Assembly: GCF_029714405.1 (NCBI RefSeq)
Contig: NZ_CP121650.1
Location: 2,237,001-2,301,000, forward strand
DNA from: Bradyrhizobium sp. CB82
GTDB taxonomy: Bacteria; Pseudomonadota; Alphaproteobacteria; Rhizobiales; Xanthobacteraceae
DNA length: 64,000 nt
Reading direction: 5' to 3'
Positions 7,592 to 17,193 of this stretch are shown here, one piece after another. A program made the position numbers and the translations under genes. The first letter of the stretch is position 1. The number at the start of each line of letters is the position of its first letter. The notes below the pieces were generated by a model. That model saw only the letters and a list, made by a program, of their open reading frames with translations. It searched no databases and was not told the origin of the DNA.

Positions 7592-8554
7592 ATGAACGCA
7601 AAGATCTTTTCCGGCTGCATTCCGGCTTTGATGACACCCTGCACCGCAGAGCGCCAACCCGACTTCGAAGCCCTCGTTCGCAAGGGGAAGGAGCTGATCG
7701 CCGCCGGCATGTCGGCGGTCGTCTATTGCGGCTCGATGGGTGACTGGCCGCTCATTGGCGATGAAGAGCGTATGGAAGGCGTCGAGCGGCTGGTGAAGGC
7801 TGGCGTGCCGGTCATTGCTGGCACCGGCGCAGTCAACACCGCCAAGGCCGTGGCTCACGCCGCACATGCTCAGAAAGTTGGCGCGCATGGTCTGATGGTC
7901 ATACCGCGTGTGTTGTCCCGTGGTCCATCGGTGACGGCCCAGCGTCATCACTTCAAGGCGATCCTCGCGGCTGCGCCGCAGCTCCCGGCCGTGATCTACA
8001 ACAGCCCCTATTACGGCTTCGCGACGCGAGCAGATCTTTTCTTCGCCCTGCGTGAAGAGCATCCGAACCTCGTGGGCTTCAAGGAGTTCGGCGGCGCGGC
8101 GGATTTGCGCTATGCGGCCGAGAACATCACCAGCCGCGATGTCGATGTGTCGCTGATGATCGGCGTCGACACGAACGTGTTCCATGGCTACGTGAACTGC
8201 GGCGCGACCGGCGCCATCACCGGCATTGGCTGCGTTTTGCCGAAAGAAGTGTTGCACCTGGTCGCGCTCAGTCAGGCAGCCGCGAAGGGTGACCCCGAAG
8301 CGCGCCGGCGTGCGCTGGAGCTGGAAAGCGCGCTAGCGGTCCTTTCCTCCTTCGACGAAGGTCCGGACCTCGTGCTTTACTTCAAGCACATGATGGTGCT
8401 GAAGGGTAACCCTGAGTACAGGCTTCACTTCAACGAGACCGACGCCCTGACCGACAGCCAGCGCGGCTATGTCGAGGCCCAGCTGAAGCTGTTCGAAACT
8501 TGGTACGCCCAATGGTCGAAAGATCTCGGCGCGTCGCAAAAGTACGCGGCCTGA
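7592..8554 (+). CDS. 1-pyrroline-4-hydroxy-2-carboxylate deaminase-like (DapA superfamily)
   Basis: A 320-residue class I aldolase-fold protein of the dihydrodipicolinate synthase superfamily. The Schiff-base lysine is Lys164 in LVGFKEFGG and the partner tyrosine is Tyr136 in VIYNSPYYG; the substrate-carboxylate loop is CGSMGDWPL. In the hydroxyproline pathway this family member deaminates and dehydrates 1-pyrroline-4-hydroxy-2-carboxylate to alpha-ketoglutarate semialdehyde. That specific role is inferred from the next two genes, a D-amino-acid-type dehydrogenase and a two-cysteine hydroxyproline epimerase. AAGGAG precedes the ATG. The semialdehyde dehydrogenase that should follow is not in this window. 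Confidence 0.82.
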   Translation: MNAKIFSGCIPALMTPCTAERQPDFEALVRKGKELIAAGMSAVVYCGSMGDWPLIGDEERMEGVERLVKAGVPVIAGTGAVNTAKAVAHAAHAQKVGAHGLMVIPRVLSRGPSVTAQRHHFKAILAAAPQLPAVIYNSPYYGFATRADLFFALREEHPNLVGFKEFGGAADLRYAAENITSRDVDVSLMIGVDTNVFHGYVNCGATGAITGIGCVLPKEVLHLVALSQAAAKGDPEARRRALELESALAVLSSFDEGPDLVLYFKHMMVLKGNPEYRLHFNETDALTDSQRGYVEAQLKLFETWYAQWSKDLGASQKYAA

Positions 8555-8599
8555 CGGCAAGCTTGGTAAACCCTCCCACGGGAGCTGAATGAGCAGACG

Positions 8600-9844
8600 A
8601 TGTCCGACACGGCAGTTCCCGGCACGATCGTGATCGGAGCAGGTGTCATCGGCCTGTCTGCCGCGCTGGCCCTGCAGGCCCAGGGGCATCGCGTTATCGT
8701 CCTGGACCGGGAAGGTCCCGCTGCGGGTGCTTCAGCCGGCAACGCGGGCGCATTCGCCTTTACCGACATATTGCCGCTCGCTTCGCCCGGTGTTCTGCGC
8801 AAGGCGCCGAAATGGCTACTCGACCCCCTTGGGCCGCTCTCGATCCCGCCCGCATATGCGCTGCGGATCGCGCCATGGATGTTCCGCTTCTGGCGGGCCT
8901 GCGCCCCCGGCCGTGTGGCTCAATCGACAGCGGCGCAGACATCGCTCATGGACTTGTCGAAAGCCGAACTTGAGCCTTTCCTGCGGCAGACGGGAACGCT
9001 TGCCATGCTACGCAAGGAAGGTAACCTGCAAGTCTATGAAAATGAGGCTGAGTTCCGTGCCTCTCTGCCCGGGTGGCAGGCGCGCGCCGACCATGGAATC
9101 GCATTCCATCACATGACAGCGGCGGAGATGGCGGACATCCAGCCTGGCATTGCCCCGCGTTTCACTCGCGGCACGTTCACCCCAGGTTGGTATTCAATAT
9201 CTGATCCGAAGCTCTACACGTTAGCTCTCGCCGATCGTTTCGCTGCCGATGGCGGGATCATCCAACGTTCAGAAGTGACCGCATTGCGGCCGCTCGAGAA
9301 CGGCGTCGAGGTGATTGCTGGCGGGACGCACCGTGCGGATCGTGCGGTTGTGGCGGCAGGGGCTTTCTCGCACAAGATGGTCCATACCTTGGGCGAGCGC
9401 ATCCCGCTCGAAACCGAACGCGGTTACAACACCACGCTCCCGACCGATGCCTTCGACCTGCGCACGCAGATTACGTTTGGAGGGCACGGCTTCGTCGTCT
9501 CTCGCCTTTCGACAGGCATCCGCGTCGGCGGCGCAGTCGAACTCGGCGGTCTTTCGCTGCCTCCAAATTTCGGCCGCTCCCGCGCCATGCTGACCAAGGC
9601 AAGCACTTTCCTTCCTGGTTTAAAGACCAACGGGGGCATCGAATGGATGGGATTCCGTCTCTCGCTGCCCGACAGCCTTCCAATCATTGGCCATGCCCGC
9701 GCGACATCGCGCGTTACTTACGCTTTCGGCCATGGTCATCTGGGCCTGACGCAATCGGCCGGCACGGCCCGGCTCGTCGCCGACCTCGTCGCGGGGCGAA
9801 CACCCGCCATCGACCTCTCTCCCTTCTCGCCTCGGAGATTCTGA
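8600..9844 (+). CDS. FAD-dependent D-hydroxyproline/D-amino acid dehydrogenase
   Basis: A 414-residue DAO-family flavoprotein similar to DadA and to HypO-type cis-4-hydroxy-D-proline dehydrogenases. The FAD site is IVIGAGVIGLSAALALQAQG with an acidic residue in IVLDREGPAAGASAGNAG; the C-terminal AFGHGHLGLTQSAGTARLV closes the FAD pocket. Such enzymes oxidise a D-amino acid at the membrane and pass electrons to the quinone pool. Sitting between the deaminase (46 bp upstream) and the epimerase (2 bp downstream), it most likely oxidises cis-4-hydroxy-D-proline to 1-pyrroline-4-hydroxy-2-carboxylate. General D-amino acid oxidation cannot be excluded. Confidence 0.85.
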   Translation: MSDTAVPGTIVIGAGVIGLSAALALQAQGHRVIVLDREGPAAGASAGNAGAFAFTDILPLASPGVLRKAPKWLLDPLGPLSIPPAYALRIAPWMFRFWRACAPGRVAQSTAAQTSLMDLSKAELEPFLRQTGTLAMLRKEGNLQVYENEAEFRASLPGWQARADHGIAFHHMTAAEMADIQPGIAPRFTRGTFTPGWYSISDPKLYTLALADRFAADGGIIQRSEVTALRPLENGVEVIAGGTHRADRAVVAAGAFSHKMVHTLGERIPLETERGYNTTLPTDAFDLRTQITFGGHGFVVSRLSTGIRVGGAVELGGLSLPPNFGRSRAMLTKASTFLPGLKTNGGIEWMGFRLSLPDSLPIIGHARATSRVTYAFGHGHLGLTQSAGTARLVADLVAGRTPAIDLSPFSPRRF

Positions 9845-9846
9845 GC

Positions 9847-10848
9847 ATGGCTACCCACACCTTCTCCTGTATCGATGGGCATACCTGCGGCAATCCGGTG
9901 CGTCTCGTCTCCGGTGGCGGCCCGCGCCTGGAAGGCGCGAACATGCTTGAAAAACGGGCCCATTTCTTGCGCGAATATGACTGGATCCGCACCGGTCTGA
10001 TGTTCGAGCCGCGCGGACACGACATGATGTCGGGCTCCATCCTCTATCCGCCGACGCGCCCCGATTGCGATGTTGCAGTGCTGTTCATCGAGACGTCAGG
10101 TTGCCTGCCGATGTGCGGTCACGGCACCATCGGAACCATCACGATGGGCATCGAGAATGGCCTCATCACGCCGCGTGAACCCGGCAAGCTGTCGATCGAT
10201 GCGCCGGCCGGCAAGGTCGATATCACCTACCGGCAGGAAGGCCGCTTCGTCGAGGAGGTGCGGCTCACCAACGTCCCGGGCTTTCTCTACGCGGAGGGCT
10301 TGACGGCCGAGGTCGATGGTCTTGGTGAAATCGTCGTCGATGTCGCCTATGGCGGCAATTTCTACGCCATCGTCGAGCCGCAAAGGAATTTCCGCGACAT
10401 GGCCGACCACACGGCATCCGACCTGGTGCGGTGGTCGCCGCGCCTACGTGCTGCGCTCAACGAGAAGTATGAGTTCGTCCATCCCGAGCACCCGGAGATC
10501 AAAGGTCTCAGCCACATCCAGTGGACGGGCAGGCCGACGAAACCGGAGGCGCACGCCCGCAACGCCGTCTTCTACGGCGAGAAGGCCATCGACCGCTCGC
10601 CATGCGGCACGGGCACCTCGGCGCGCATGGCGCAGCTCGCCGCGAAAGGCAAGCTCAAGGTCGGCGACGAGTTCGTACATGAGTCCATCATCGGCTCGCT
10701 GTTCAAGGGACGGGTCGAGGCCAATGTCATGGTCGCCAACCGGCACGCGATCGTCCCCTCGATTGCCGGCTGGGCCCGCATGACCGGCATCAACACGATA
10801 TTCATCGACGATCGCGATCCGTTCGCTCACGGCTTCGTCGTGAAGTGA
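9847..10848 (+). CDS. 4-hydroxyproline 2-epimerase (proline racemase family)
   Basis: A 333-residue two-domain PLP-independent epimerase. Both catalytic cysteines are present: Cys90 in LPMCGHGTIG and Cys253 in DRSPCGTGTSARM. A threonine at the second site would have indicated the 3-hydroxyproline dehydratase branch, so epimerase activity on trans-4-hydroxy-L-proline is the best reading. Proline racemase itself is less likely because of the deaminase and dehydrogenase upstream. The ATG at 9847 is two bases after the stop of the preceding gene; a longer reading from 9643 only overlaps that gene. Confidence 0.9.
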   Translation: MATHTFSCIDGHTCGNPVRLVSGGGPRLEGANMLEKRAHFLREYDWIRTGLMFEPRGHDMMSGSILYPPTRPDCDVAVLFIETSGCLPMCGHGTIGTITMGIENGLITPREPGKLSIDAPAGKVDITYRQEGRFVEEVRLTNVPGFLYAEGLTAEVDGLGEIVVDVAYGGNFYAIVEPQRNFRDMADHTASDLVRWSPRLRAALNEKYEFVHPEHPEIKGLSHIQWTGRPTKPEAHARNAVFYGEKAIDRSPCGTGTSARMAQLAAKGKLKVGDEFVHESIIGSLFKGRVEANVMVANRHAIVPSIAGWARMTGINTIFIDDRDPFAHGFVVK

Positions 10849-11101
10849 AAATCGGAAGCCACGATCCGCTCCATTCGTCCACGAGCTTACATTGAGCCGC
10901 GCCTCTCGAGCGCAAGCAACGCGGAGATACCACCGCTCGCACAACCGCAACGAAGGCAAATGTTAGCGGCCCAATCCCTGCATTGCCGGCATGCGGAACC
11001 GCGGGGCAATGCGCTGCCCCTCGGCGGCGCGGATCATTATACAGTCTCGATAGTTACGACCGGAGCGGACCCGAGCAGCGCTCCACGACGAGGAAGAAGC
11101 G

Positions 11102-13423
11102 ATGAACGAGACAATTGGCTTCCCGGATCCCGGCCTCGACCTGTCGGACGGCTTCAGGCCGCATACTTCGCACTGGGGCGTGTTCTCGGCGCGTAACAGT
11201 GAGGCCGGGTTGGAAGTCAGGGCGTACGCGGGGGATCCTGATCCGAACGGCATCATCGGCAATTTTCCCGGCGCGCTCCGCCACCAGGCGCGAATCGCTC
11301 GGCCCGCGATCCGGCGCGGCTGGCTCGAGCGTGGTCCCGGCCCCGACGATCGCCGCGGCCGTGACGAATTCGTCTCCGTCAGCTGGGACAAGGCGCTCGA
11401 CTTATTAGGGGACGAGCTGACGCGCATCCGCGACACGCGCGGCCCCTCGGCTGTGTTCGGCGGCTCCTATGGCTGGTCGAGCGCGGGCCGCTTCCATCAT
11501 GCGCAGAGCCAGGTTCATCGCTTCCTCAACGTCGCGATGGGCGGCTATGTCCGTTCGGTCAACACCTATTCCTCGGGCGCGTCCTCGGTGCTGCTGCCGC
11601 AGATTTTGGCGGGCTATGAAGACATCACCAAGCGCAACGTCAGCTGGGAGCAGATCGCGATCGAGACCGAAATCGTGCTGGCGTTCGGCGGCATGGCGCT
11701 GAAGAATTCCATGGTGGCCGGTGGCTCGATCAGCAAGCACGTCGAGCGCGGCGCCATGGCAGCGGCGCGCCGGCGCGGCTGCGAGTTCGTCCTTGTCAGC
11801 CCGCTGCGTGACGATCTGCCCGCGGAGGCCGGTGCCGAATGGATGACATGCGTGCCCGGCACCGACACCGCTATGATGCTCGGCATCGTCCACACGCTGG
11901 TCGAGGAACGCCTGCACGATCAGGCTTTCCTCGATCGTTACACCGAAGGGTGGCCGGTCTTCCTGCGCTATCTGACCGGCGAGAGCGACGGGCGAGCCAA
12001 GAGCGCCGAATGGGCCGCCGCGATCTGCGGCGTCGATGCGCACATGATCCGCAAGCTTGCTCGTCGCCTTGCCGGACGGCGTGCGCTCATCACCGTCTCC
12101 CATTCGCTGCAGCGCGCCGAGCATGGCGAGCAGCCGGTGTGGATGGGCATGGTGCTGGCGGCAGCACTCGGCCAGATCGGCCTTGCCGGCGGCGGCTACG
12201 CCTATTCGCTCGGCGCGATCGGCTATTACGGCCGCCGCGTCAACGACGTGCCGGGGCCGACGCTGGGGCAGGGGCGCAACGGTGTCGCCGATTTCATTCC
12301 GGTGGCGCGCATCGCCGACATGCTGCTCAACCCCGGCAGCTTTTATCGCTACAATGGCGAGACGCGCACCTATCCGGACATCCGTCTGGTCTACTGGGCC
12401 GGCGGCAATCCATTCCATCATCACCAGGACATCAACCGCCTGCGCAAGGCCTTCGCGAAAGTAGACACGCTCATCGTGCACGAGCTCGCCTGGACCGCCA
12501 CGGCGCGGCACGCCGACATCGTCCTGCCCGTCACGATGACGCTCGAGCGCGAGGACATCGGCTATTCCACCAACGATCCCTTGATGGTCGCCATGCACCG
12601 GATCGCCGAGCCGTTTGGCCTTGCGCGTGACGACTATGAGATCTTCGCCGATCTCGCCGAACGGCTCGGCGCACGCGAGCCCTTCACGGAAGGTCGCACC
12701 GCGCGGCAGTGGCTGGCGCATCTCTACGAGCCGACCCGCGCCTCGCTCAAAGCGCGCGGCCTCGAGGCCCCGACGTTCGAGGAATTTTGGCAGCGCGGCA
12801 GCCTGATCGTGCCGCAACAGCCCGACGACGGCGGCAGGCTGCGCCGCTTCCGCGAGGATCCTGTCGCTCACGCCCTGCCGACGCCGAGCGGACGCATCGA
12901 GATTTTTTCGGCGAAGATCGCAGGCCACGGCGACGCGGATTGTCCGGGCCATCCGGTCTGGCTCGAGAAGACCGACGTGCCGAAGCCTGACTCGCCGTGT
13001 TTCCTGGTCGCCAACCAGCCGGTGACGCGCCTGCACAGTCAGCTCGACTTCGGCGGACATTCCTCGGCTGCAAAACACCGCGGCCGCGAGGTCGCGCGCA
13101 TGAACCCGCGCGACGCGGATGCTCGTGGGATCAAGGATGGTGACATCATCCGCCTGTTCAACGAACGCGGCGCCTGCCTTGCCGCGGTGCATGTCACCGA
13201 CGGCATCGCGCCCGGCGTCGTCCAGCTGCCGACCGGCGCGTGGTACGACCCGATGGATCCCGAGGACGAAGCGCCGCTCTGCGTTCACGGCAACCCGAAC
13301 GTGCTCACGCGCGACATCGGCACGTCGTCCTTCGCGCAAGGCTGCACCGGCCAGCTCACGACGATCGAGGTGGAGCGGTTCACCGGCAATTTGCCGCCGA
13401 TCCGCGCCTTCGATCCGATCTAG
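11102..13423 (+). CDS. molybdopterin oxidoreductase, biotin/DMSO/TMAO sulfoxide reductase-like
   Basis: A 773-residue protein with the fold of bis-MGD enzymes of the DMSO reductase family, BisC/DorA branch. The segment GGSYGWSSAGRFHHAQSQVH contains the serine that ligates molybdenum in this branch. MGD-binding stretches include VYWAGGNPFHHHQD, TLEREDIGYSTND and a C-terminal domain with NQPVTRLHSQLD. There is no N-terminal 4Fe-4S cysteine cluster and no Tat signal, so it is probably cytoplasmic, as BisC is. Likely substrates are oxidised biotin, methionine sulfoxide or a related S/N-oxide. It starts 253 bp after the epimerase gene and could be an independent unit. Confidence 0.85.
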   Translation: MNETIGFPDPGLDLSDGFRPHTSHWGVFSARNSEAGLEVRAYAGDPDPNGIIGNFPGALRHQARIARPAIRRGWLERGPGPDDRRGRDEFVSVSWDKALDLLGDELTRIRDTRGPSAVFGGSYGWSSAGRFHHAQSQVHRFLNVAMGGYVRSVNTYSSGASSVLLPQILAGYEDITKRNVSWEQIAIETEIVLAFGGMALKNSMVAGGSISKHVERGAMAAARRRGCEFVLVSPLRDDLPAEAGAEWMTCVPGTDTAMMLGIVHTLVEERLHDQAFLDRYTEGWPVFLRYLTGESDGRAKSAEWAAAICGVDAHMIRKLARRLAGRRALITVSHSLQRAEHGEQPVWMGMVLAAALGQIGLAGGGYAYSLGAIGYYGRRVNDVPGPTLGQGRNGVADFIPVARIADMLLNPGSFYRYNGETRTYPDIRLVYWAGGNPFHHHQDINRLRKAFAKVDTLIVHELAWTATARHADIVLPVTMTLEREDIGYSTNDPLMVAMHRIAEPFGLARDDYEIFADLAERLGAREPFTEGRTARQWLAHLYEPTRASLKARGLEAPTFEEFWQRGSLIVPQQPDDGGRLRRFREDPVAHALPTPSGRIEIFSAKIAGHGDADCPGHPVWLEKTDVPKPDSPCFLVANQPVTRLHSQLDFGGHSSAAKHRGREVARMNPRDADARGIKDGDIIRLFNERGACLAAVHVTDGIAPGVVQLPTGAWYDPMDPEDEAPLCVHGNPNVLTRDIGTSSFAQGCTGQLTTIEVERFTGNLPPIRAFDPI

Positions 13424-13453
13424 CGGAGGCGCTTCGGTAAGAACCGTCGAAGT

Positions 13454-14582
13454 TCAACCCGCCTTCGTGCCGGTGATGATTGCGAGCGCCTCGACCAGGC
13501 GGTCGAGATCCGTCTCCGCGGTGTAGAGCGCCGGCGTCACGCGGATGCACTGCCCCTTGGCGACGCCCGCGCGGCGCACGGTGTGCACCTTGAAGCCGTC
13601 CCTGAGCTTGGCCACCACGGCGTCATTGTCGGCCTTGCTGGTCTTGCCGGATAGGCGGAAGGACGTGATGGCGCCATAGGAGCCGGCCTCGTCCGGTGTC
13701 AGGATCTCGATATCCCGGAACGCGCGGACGCGGCTCACCCAGTAGTCGCGCAAGTAGCGCAGGCGGGCCTGCTTGGCGGGCGCGCCGATCTCATGATGCA
13801 GCGCGACCGCGGTCGGCACCGTCAGCACGGTCGCGAAATTCACAGTGCCGGTGTGCACGCGCGAGCGGATATCGGCTTCCGGAAAATCCTCGTCGCCCAT
13901 GTCGCGGTCGATATCGGCCAGGCGATCCTTCTTGATGTAGAGAAAGCCGACGCCGAGCGGCGCGCCGACCCATTTGTGCAGGTTGAAGCCGACGAAATCG
14001 GCCTCAAGCTCTCCCACCCTGAAATCGAGCTGTCCCCAGGAATGGGCGGCATCGACAATGGTGTCGATCCCCTTGGCCTTCGCCATGCGCACGATCTCGG
14101 CGATCGGCATCACGAGGCCGGTGCGGTGGCTGACATGGGTGAGCAGCAGCAGTCTCGTCTTCGGGTTGGCCTCGATCGCTTTTGCGTAGGCGTCCAGCAC
14201 GACCTGCCGGGTCGCCGGCTCCGGCACGTCGAACTTGACGACGTCGACGCCGCGTCGCGCCTTCAGCGGAGCGCTGCCGCGCATAATAGGAATTCTGCGA
14301 GTTGACCATGTCGGTCTGGCGGATGAACTCACGCCGCACCGGCTCGGGCATGACGCCCCAATAGCCGTTCTCCAGGTTGATGACGTCAGGTGTCACCGCA
14401 TAGAGCCCGCGCACCGCGTCCCAATACGCCCGGTCGGTGGCGACTGAGGCCGCCGGCCCCGTCGCCGCCTTCGGCAACTCCGCCGCCATCGCCGACCCGG
14501 CCAGCGGCGCCATCGCCGCGGCCGCGATTCCCTTCAGGATCGACCGGCGATCGGACGAAGGTGTGTTGATCAGATGCCTCAT
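13454..14582 (-). pseudogene. class V aminotransferase (isopenicillin-N epimerase-like), internal deletion plus frameshift
   Basis: The 5' part from the ATG at 14582 reads a twin-arginine-like leader (DRRSILKGIAAAAMAPLAG) followed by NLENGYWGVMPEPVRREFIR and NSYYAR. The 3' part, in another frame, resumes with LKARRGVDVVKFD and contains the PLP lysine in GFNLHKWVGAPLG. About 70 codons that should carry the glycine-rich PLP-phosphate loop are absent between 14277 and 14267 and the frame is shifted, so the product cannot be a working enzyme. GAGGGG precedes the ATG. It converges with the molybdoenzyme gene, 30 bp apart. Confidence 0.75.
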
Positions 14583-14992
14583 AAGCCCCTCACATAAGGC
14601 TGGCGACCACAGCAACGATCGACGAAGCGGTGATGACGTCGCTGTGACCGTCCAAAGATGCCCATCGATCCAGATCGCTGCAAGCGGCGGACCTCTTCGC
14701 ATGCGTGGCGAGCGAGTTGTGCATGAAGCCGCGAGCCTTACTTCCCGGTTGCCAAATCGCCCCCGAGGCAAACTGCTAAACAATCCGGAAATACTAAACA
14801 TATTAATAAACAAGAGAGAGTTCCGGAGGAACGATCTATGATCGCAAGGTGGCTGGGAAATTGCTGATTAAAATGAAAGTGCGTGCTCTAATTGCCTCTT
14901 AACCGATAATTTAGTGATCGAATACAAACTAAACTTATCGCCCGTTTTGGTGGCGATCCTGCCTCGTGCGAAATTTCAGATTGGATTTGCCG
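14583..14992. other. intergenic region between divergent genes
   Basis: This 410-bp spacer separates the aminotransferase pseudogene from the chemoreceptor. It contains an AT-rich core near 14770-14940 that probably holds the chemoreceptor promoter, but no convincing -35/-10 pair or palindrome was found. Confidence 0.4.
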
Positions 14993-16984
14993 ATGAAGCG
15001 CTTCTCAGCACTGCTTGGTGCCGGCTCAATCACGCTGCGCATCTATTTGGGTTTCGGGACGTTGCTGGTTCTGCTCGCGACAATCGCGGGCTACGGATGG
15101 CTGCAGGTGAAAGGCACAGCCTCGCGGTTCGATGGCTACGCGGCATCCGCAGGCATCGTCGAGGGCGCAAACCGTCTGCAGGTGCAGGTCGGCGATCTGC
15201 AGCGGACAGCCATCGCATTCGTCGCTGTCGGATCGCCGGAAAAGAAGGTCGAAGTCACCCAACGGGCGGAAGCGGTCAGCAAGCACCTCGAGGCGCTCGG
15301 CGCGCGGATCTCCGATCCCGCCCAGCAGCAGCACGTCCACGCGATCCGGGAGCTGAACAAAGAGGTCGATGAGAACCTCTTGACGCTCTATGAGCGCGTG
15401 ACGCTGCGCCAGGAGGTGGAGGATGGTCTGAGTTACAACGATCGCGACATTCGTAAGGCGCTGGGGAATCTGGTCGGAGGGGGCAAAGGCGACTTCGGGC
15501 TCGTGCTCGATCGCTATCTGGGCGCGCGGGCGTTGACCATTCGCTTCGCGACCAGCGGCAAGGACGAGCCGAAGCTGCGCACCGAACTTGCCCAGGTTGC
15601 CGAACTCGGCGCCAGGTTCGCCTCCCAGGTCAGGGACGATGAGCTCCAGGACAGCTACGATGATCTTATCGGCGCTTTGAAGCGCTATGAGGAGGATCTT
15701 GGCCGGCTATCCAACGCGCTGACCAAGCGGCAGGAGCTTGCGGACACGATCGACCGGCTCAGCGAAAAGATGCGAGCCGAGGCGATGGAGGTCAAACACG
15801 CCGCGGCCACCACCCAGGATGCGACCCGCGCATCGGTCGCGGAGGCCGCAACCAGCGCCAGCGAATGGATGTTGATCCTGTCGTTGACGTCACTGGTCCT
15901 CGCCGCGCTCGTCGGCTTCGCGATCGCCCGTAGCATCACCGTGCCGGTGCGTTCGCTCAGTGGCGCGATGCGGCGTCTCGCCGGCGGCGACATCGCGATC
16001 CAGGTGCCGGCCCTTTTGCGGCGTGACGAGATCGGGCAGATGGCGGCAACCGTGCAGGTGTTCAAGGAAAATGCTGCGCGCATTCACATCCTCCAGCAGG
16101 AAAAGCAGGCTGGTGAGCAACGCGCCGAGGCAGAGAAGCGGTCCACGCTGATGAGGCTCGCCGACGAATTCGAGAATGCGGTGGGCACGATCGTCACGAC
16201 CGTCTCCTCATCGTCCGGCCAGCTCGAAGCCTCTGCCGGCACGCTGGCGAGTACGGCGGAGCGGGCTCAGGGACTTGCAACTTTGGTGGCCTCCGCCTCG
16301 GAGGAGGCCTCGGTCAACGTGCAGTCGGTGGCTTCGGCGACCGGACAGCTGTCGTCTTCGATCAGCCAGATCAGTCGTCAGGTTCAGCAATCGGCGCGGA
16401 TGGCCAGCGAAGCCGTCGAGCAGGCGCGTAGCACGACGGAAAACGTCGGCGATCTGTCGAAGGCGGCTGCGCGCATTGGTGACGTCGTCGAGCTGATCAA
16501 CGAGATCGCAAGCCAGACCAACCTGCTGGCGCTCAACGCCACCATCGAGGCTGCGCGCGCGGGCGAGGCCGGTCGGGGTTTTGTGGTCGTGGCTGCGGAA
16601 GTGAAGGCGCTCGCGCAGCAGACCGCGAAGGCGACCTGCGAGATAAGCGAGCAGGTCTCGGGAATTCAGGTGGCGACGCAATCGTCGGTCGCGGCCATCG
16701 TGGGCATCTCCACCACAATCGGGAAGCTGTCGGAAGTCTCTACCAGCATCGCAGCCGCGGTCGAAGAGCAGGGCGCGGCCACGCAGCAAATCTCCTGCAA
16801 TGTGCAGCAGGCCTCGCACGGTACGCGGCAGGTTTCCTCCAACATCGCCGACGTGCAGTGTGGCGCCTCCGAAACCGGCCATGCGTCCTCGCTGGTCCTC
16901 GCCGCGGCGAAATCCCTTTCGAGCGAGAGTGGCCGCCTGAAAGCCGAGGTCGATCGATTCCTGTCGACCGTCAGGGCGGTGTAG
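14993..16984 (+). CDS. methyl-accepting chemotaxis protein
   Basis: A 663-residue transmembrane chemoreceptor. TM1 lies at about residues 14-36 ([20 protein letters not shown]), a helical periplasmic sensor follows to about 290, TM2 at about 291-311, then a HAMP domain with a DP-like [20 protein letters not shown] segment. The cytoplasmic signalling tip is clear: [20 protein letters not shown] then [20 protein letters not shown], where CheA and CheW dock. The C-terminus lacks a CheR-binding pentapeptide. I prefer the ATG at 14993 over an in-frame GTG at 14966. The ligand is unknown; four-helix sensors of this type often bind small acids or amino acids. It is not next to che genes here. Confidence 0.92.
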   Translation: MKRFSALLGAGSITLRIYLGFGTLLVLLATIAGYGWLQVKGTASRFDGYAASAGIVEGANRLQVQVGDLQRTAIAFVAVGSPEKKVEVTQRAEAVSKHLEALGARISDPAQQQHVHAIRELNKEVDENLLTLYERVTLRQEVEDGLSYNDRDIRKALGNLVGGGKGDFGLVLDRYLGARALTIRFATSGKDEPKLRTELAQVAELGARFASQVRDDELQDSYDDLIGALKRYEEDLGRLSNALTKRQELADTIDRLSEKMRAEAMEVKHAAATTQDATRASVAEAATSASEWMLILSLTSLVLAALVGFAIARSITVPVRSLSGAMRRLAGGDIAIQVPALLRRDEIGQMAATVQVFKENAARIHILQQEKQAGEQRAEAEKRSTLMRLADEFENAVGTIVTTVSSSSGQLEASAGTLASTAERAQGLATLVASASEEASVNVQSVASATGQLSSSISQISRQVQQSARMASEAVEQARSTTENVGDLSKAAARIGDVVELINEIASQTNLLALNATIEAARAGEAGRGFVVVAAEVKALAQQTAKATCEISEQVSGIQVATQSSVAAIVGISTTIGKLSEVSTSIAAAVEEQGAATQQISCNVQQASHGTRQVSSNIADVQCGASETGHASSLVLAAAKSLSSESGRLKAEVDRFLSTVRAV

Positions 16985-17193
16985 TCGCACGAAATCCCTG
17001 CCGAAGTTCGACAATCCTGTCGCGGCGATGGCTTAGGCAGCCGCACGCAGACGATGGCGAGGATCGGTTGTCTCGCCGGCATCCGGCGGTGGGTCCTGCG
17101 ACTGGCCCGCGATCGCGCCGGCCGCCATTGACGCCGCCGGCCCGAGACACGACATATCCTGCACCGATCCGTGTCCCGGCCGAGGAGCACCCC

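Noticed and set aside
10849..11101. Possible small gene between the epimerase and the molybdoenzyme
   Set aside because: No open frame with homology, ribosome-binding site or hydrophobic pattern could be supported.
11405..13339. A 644-codon minus-strand frame under the molybdoenzyme gene
   Set aside because: Antisense shadow; the plus-strand protein has clear family motifs while the antisense one is Arg/His-rich without homology.
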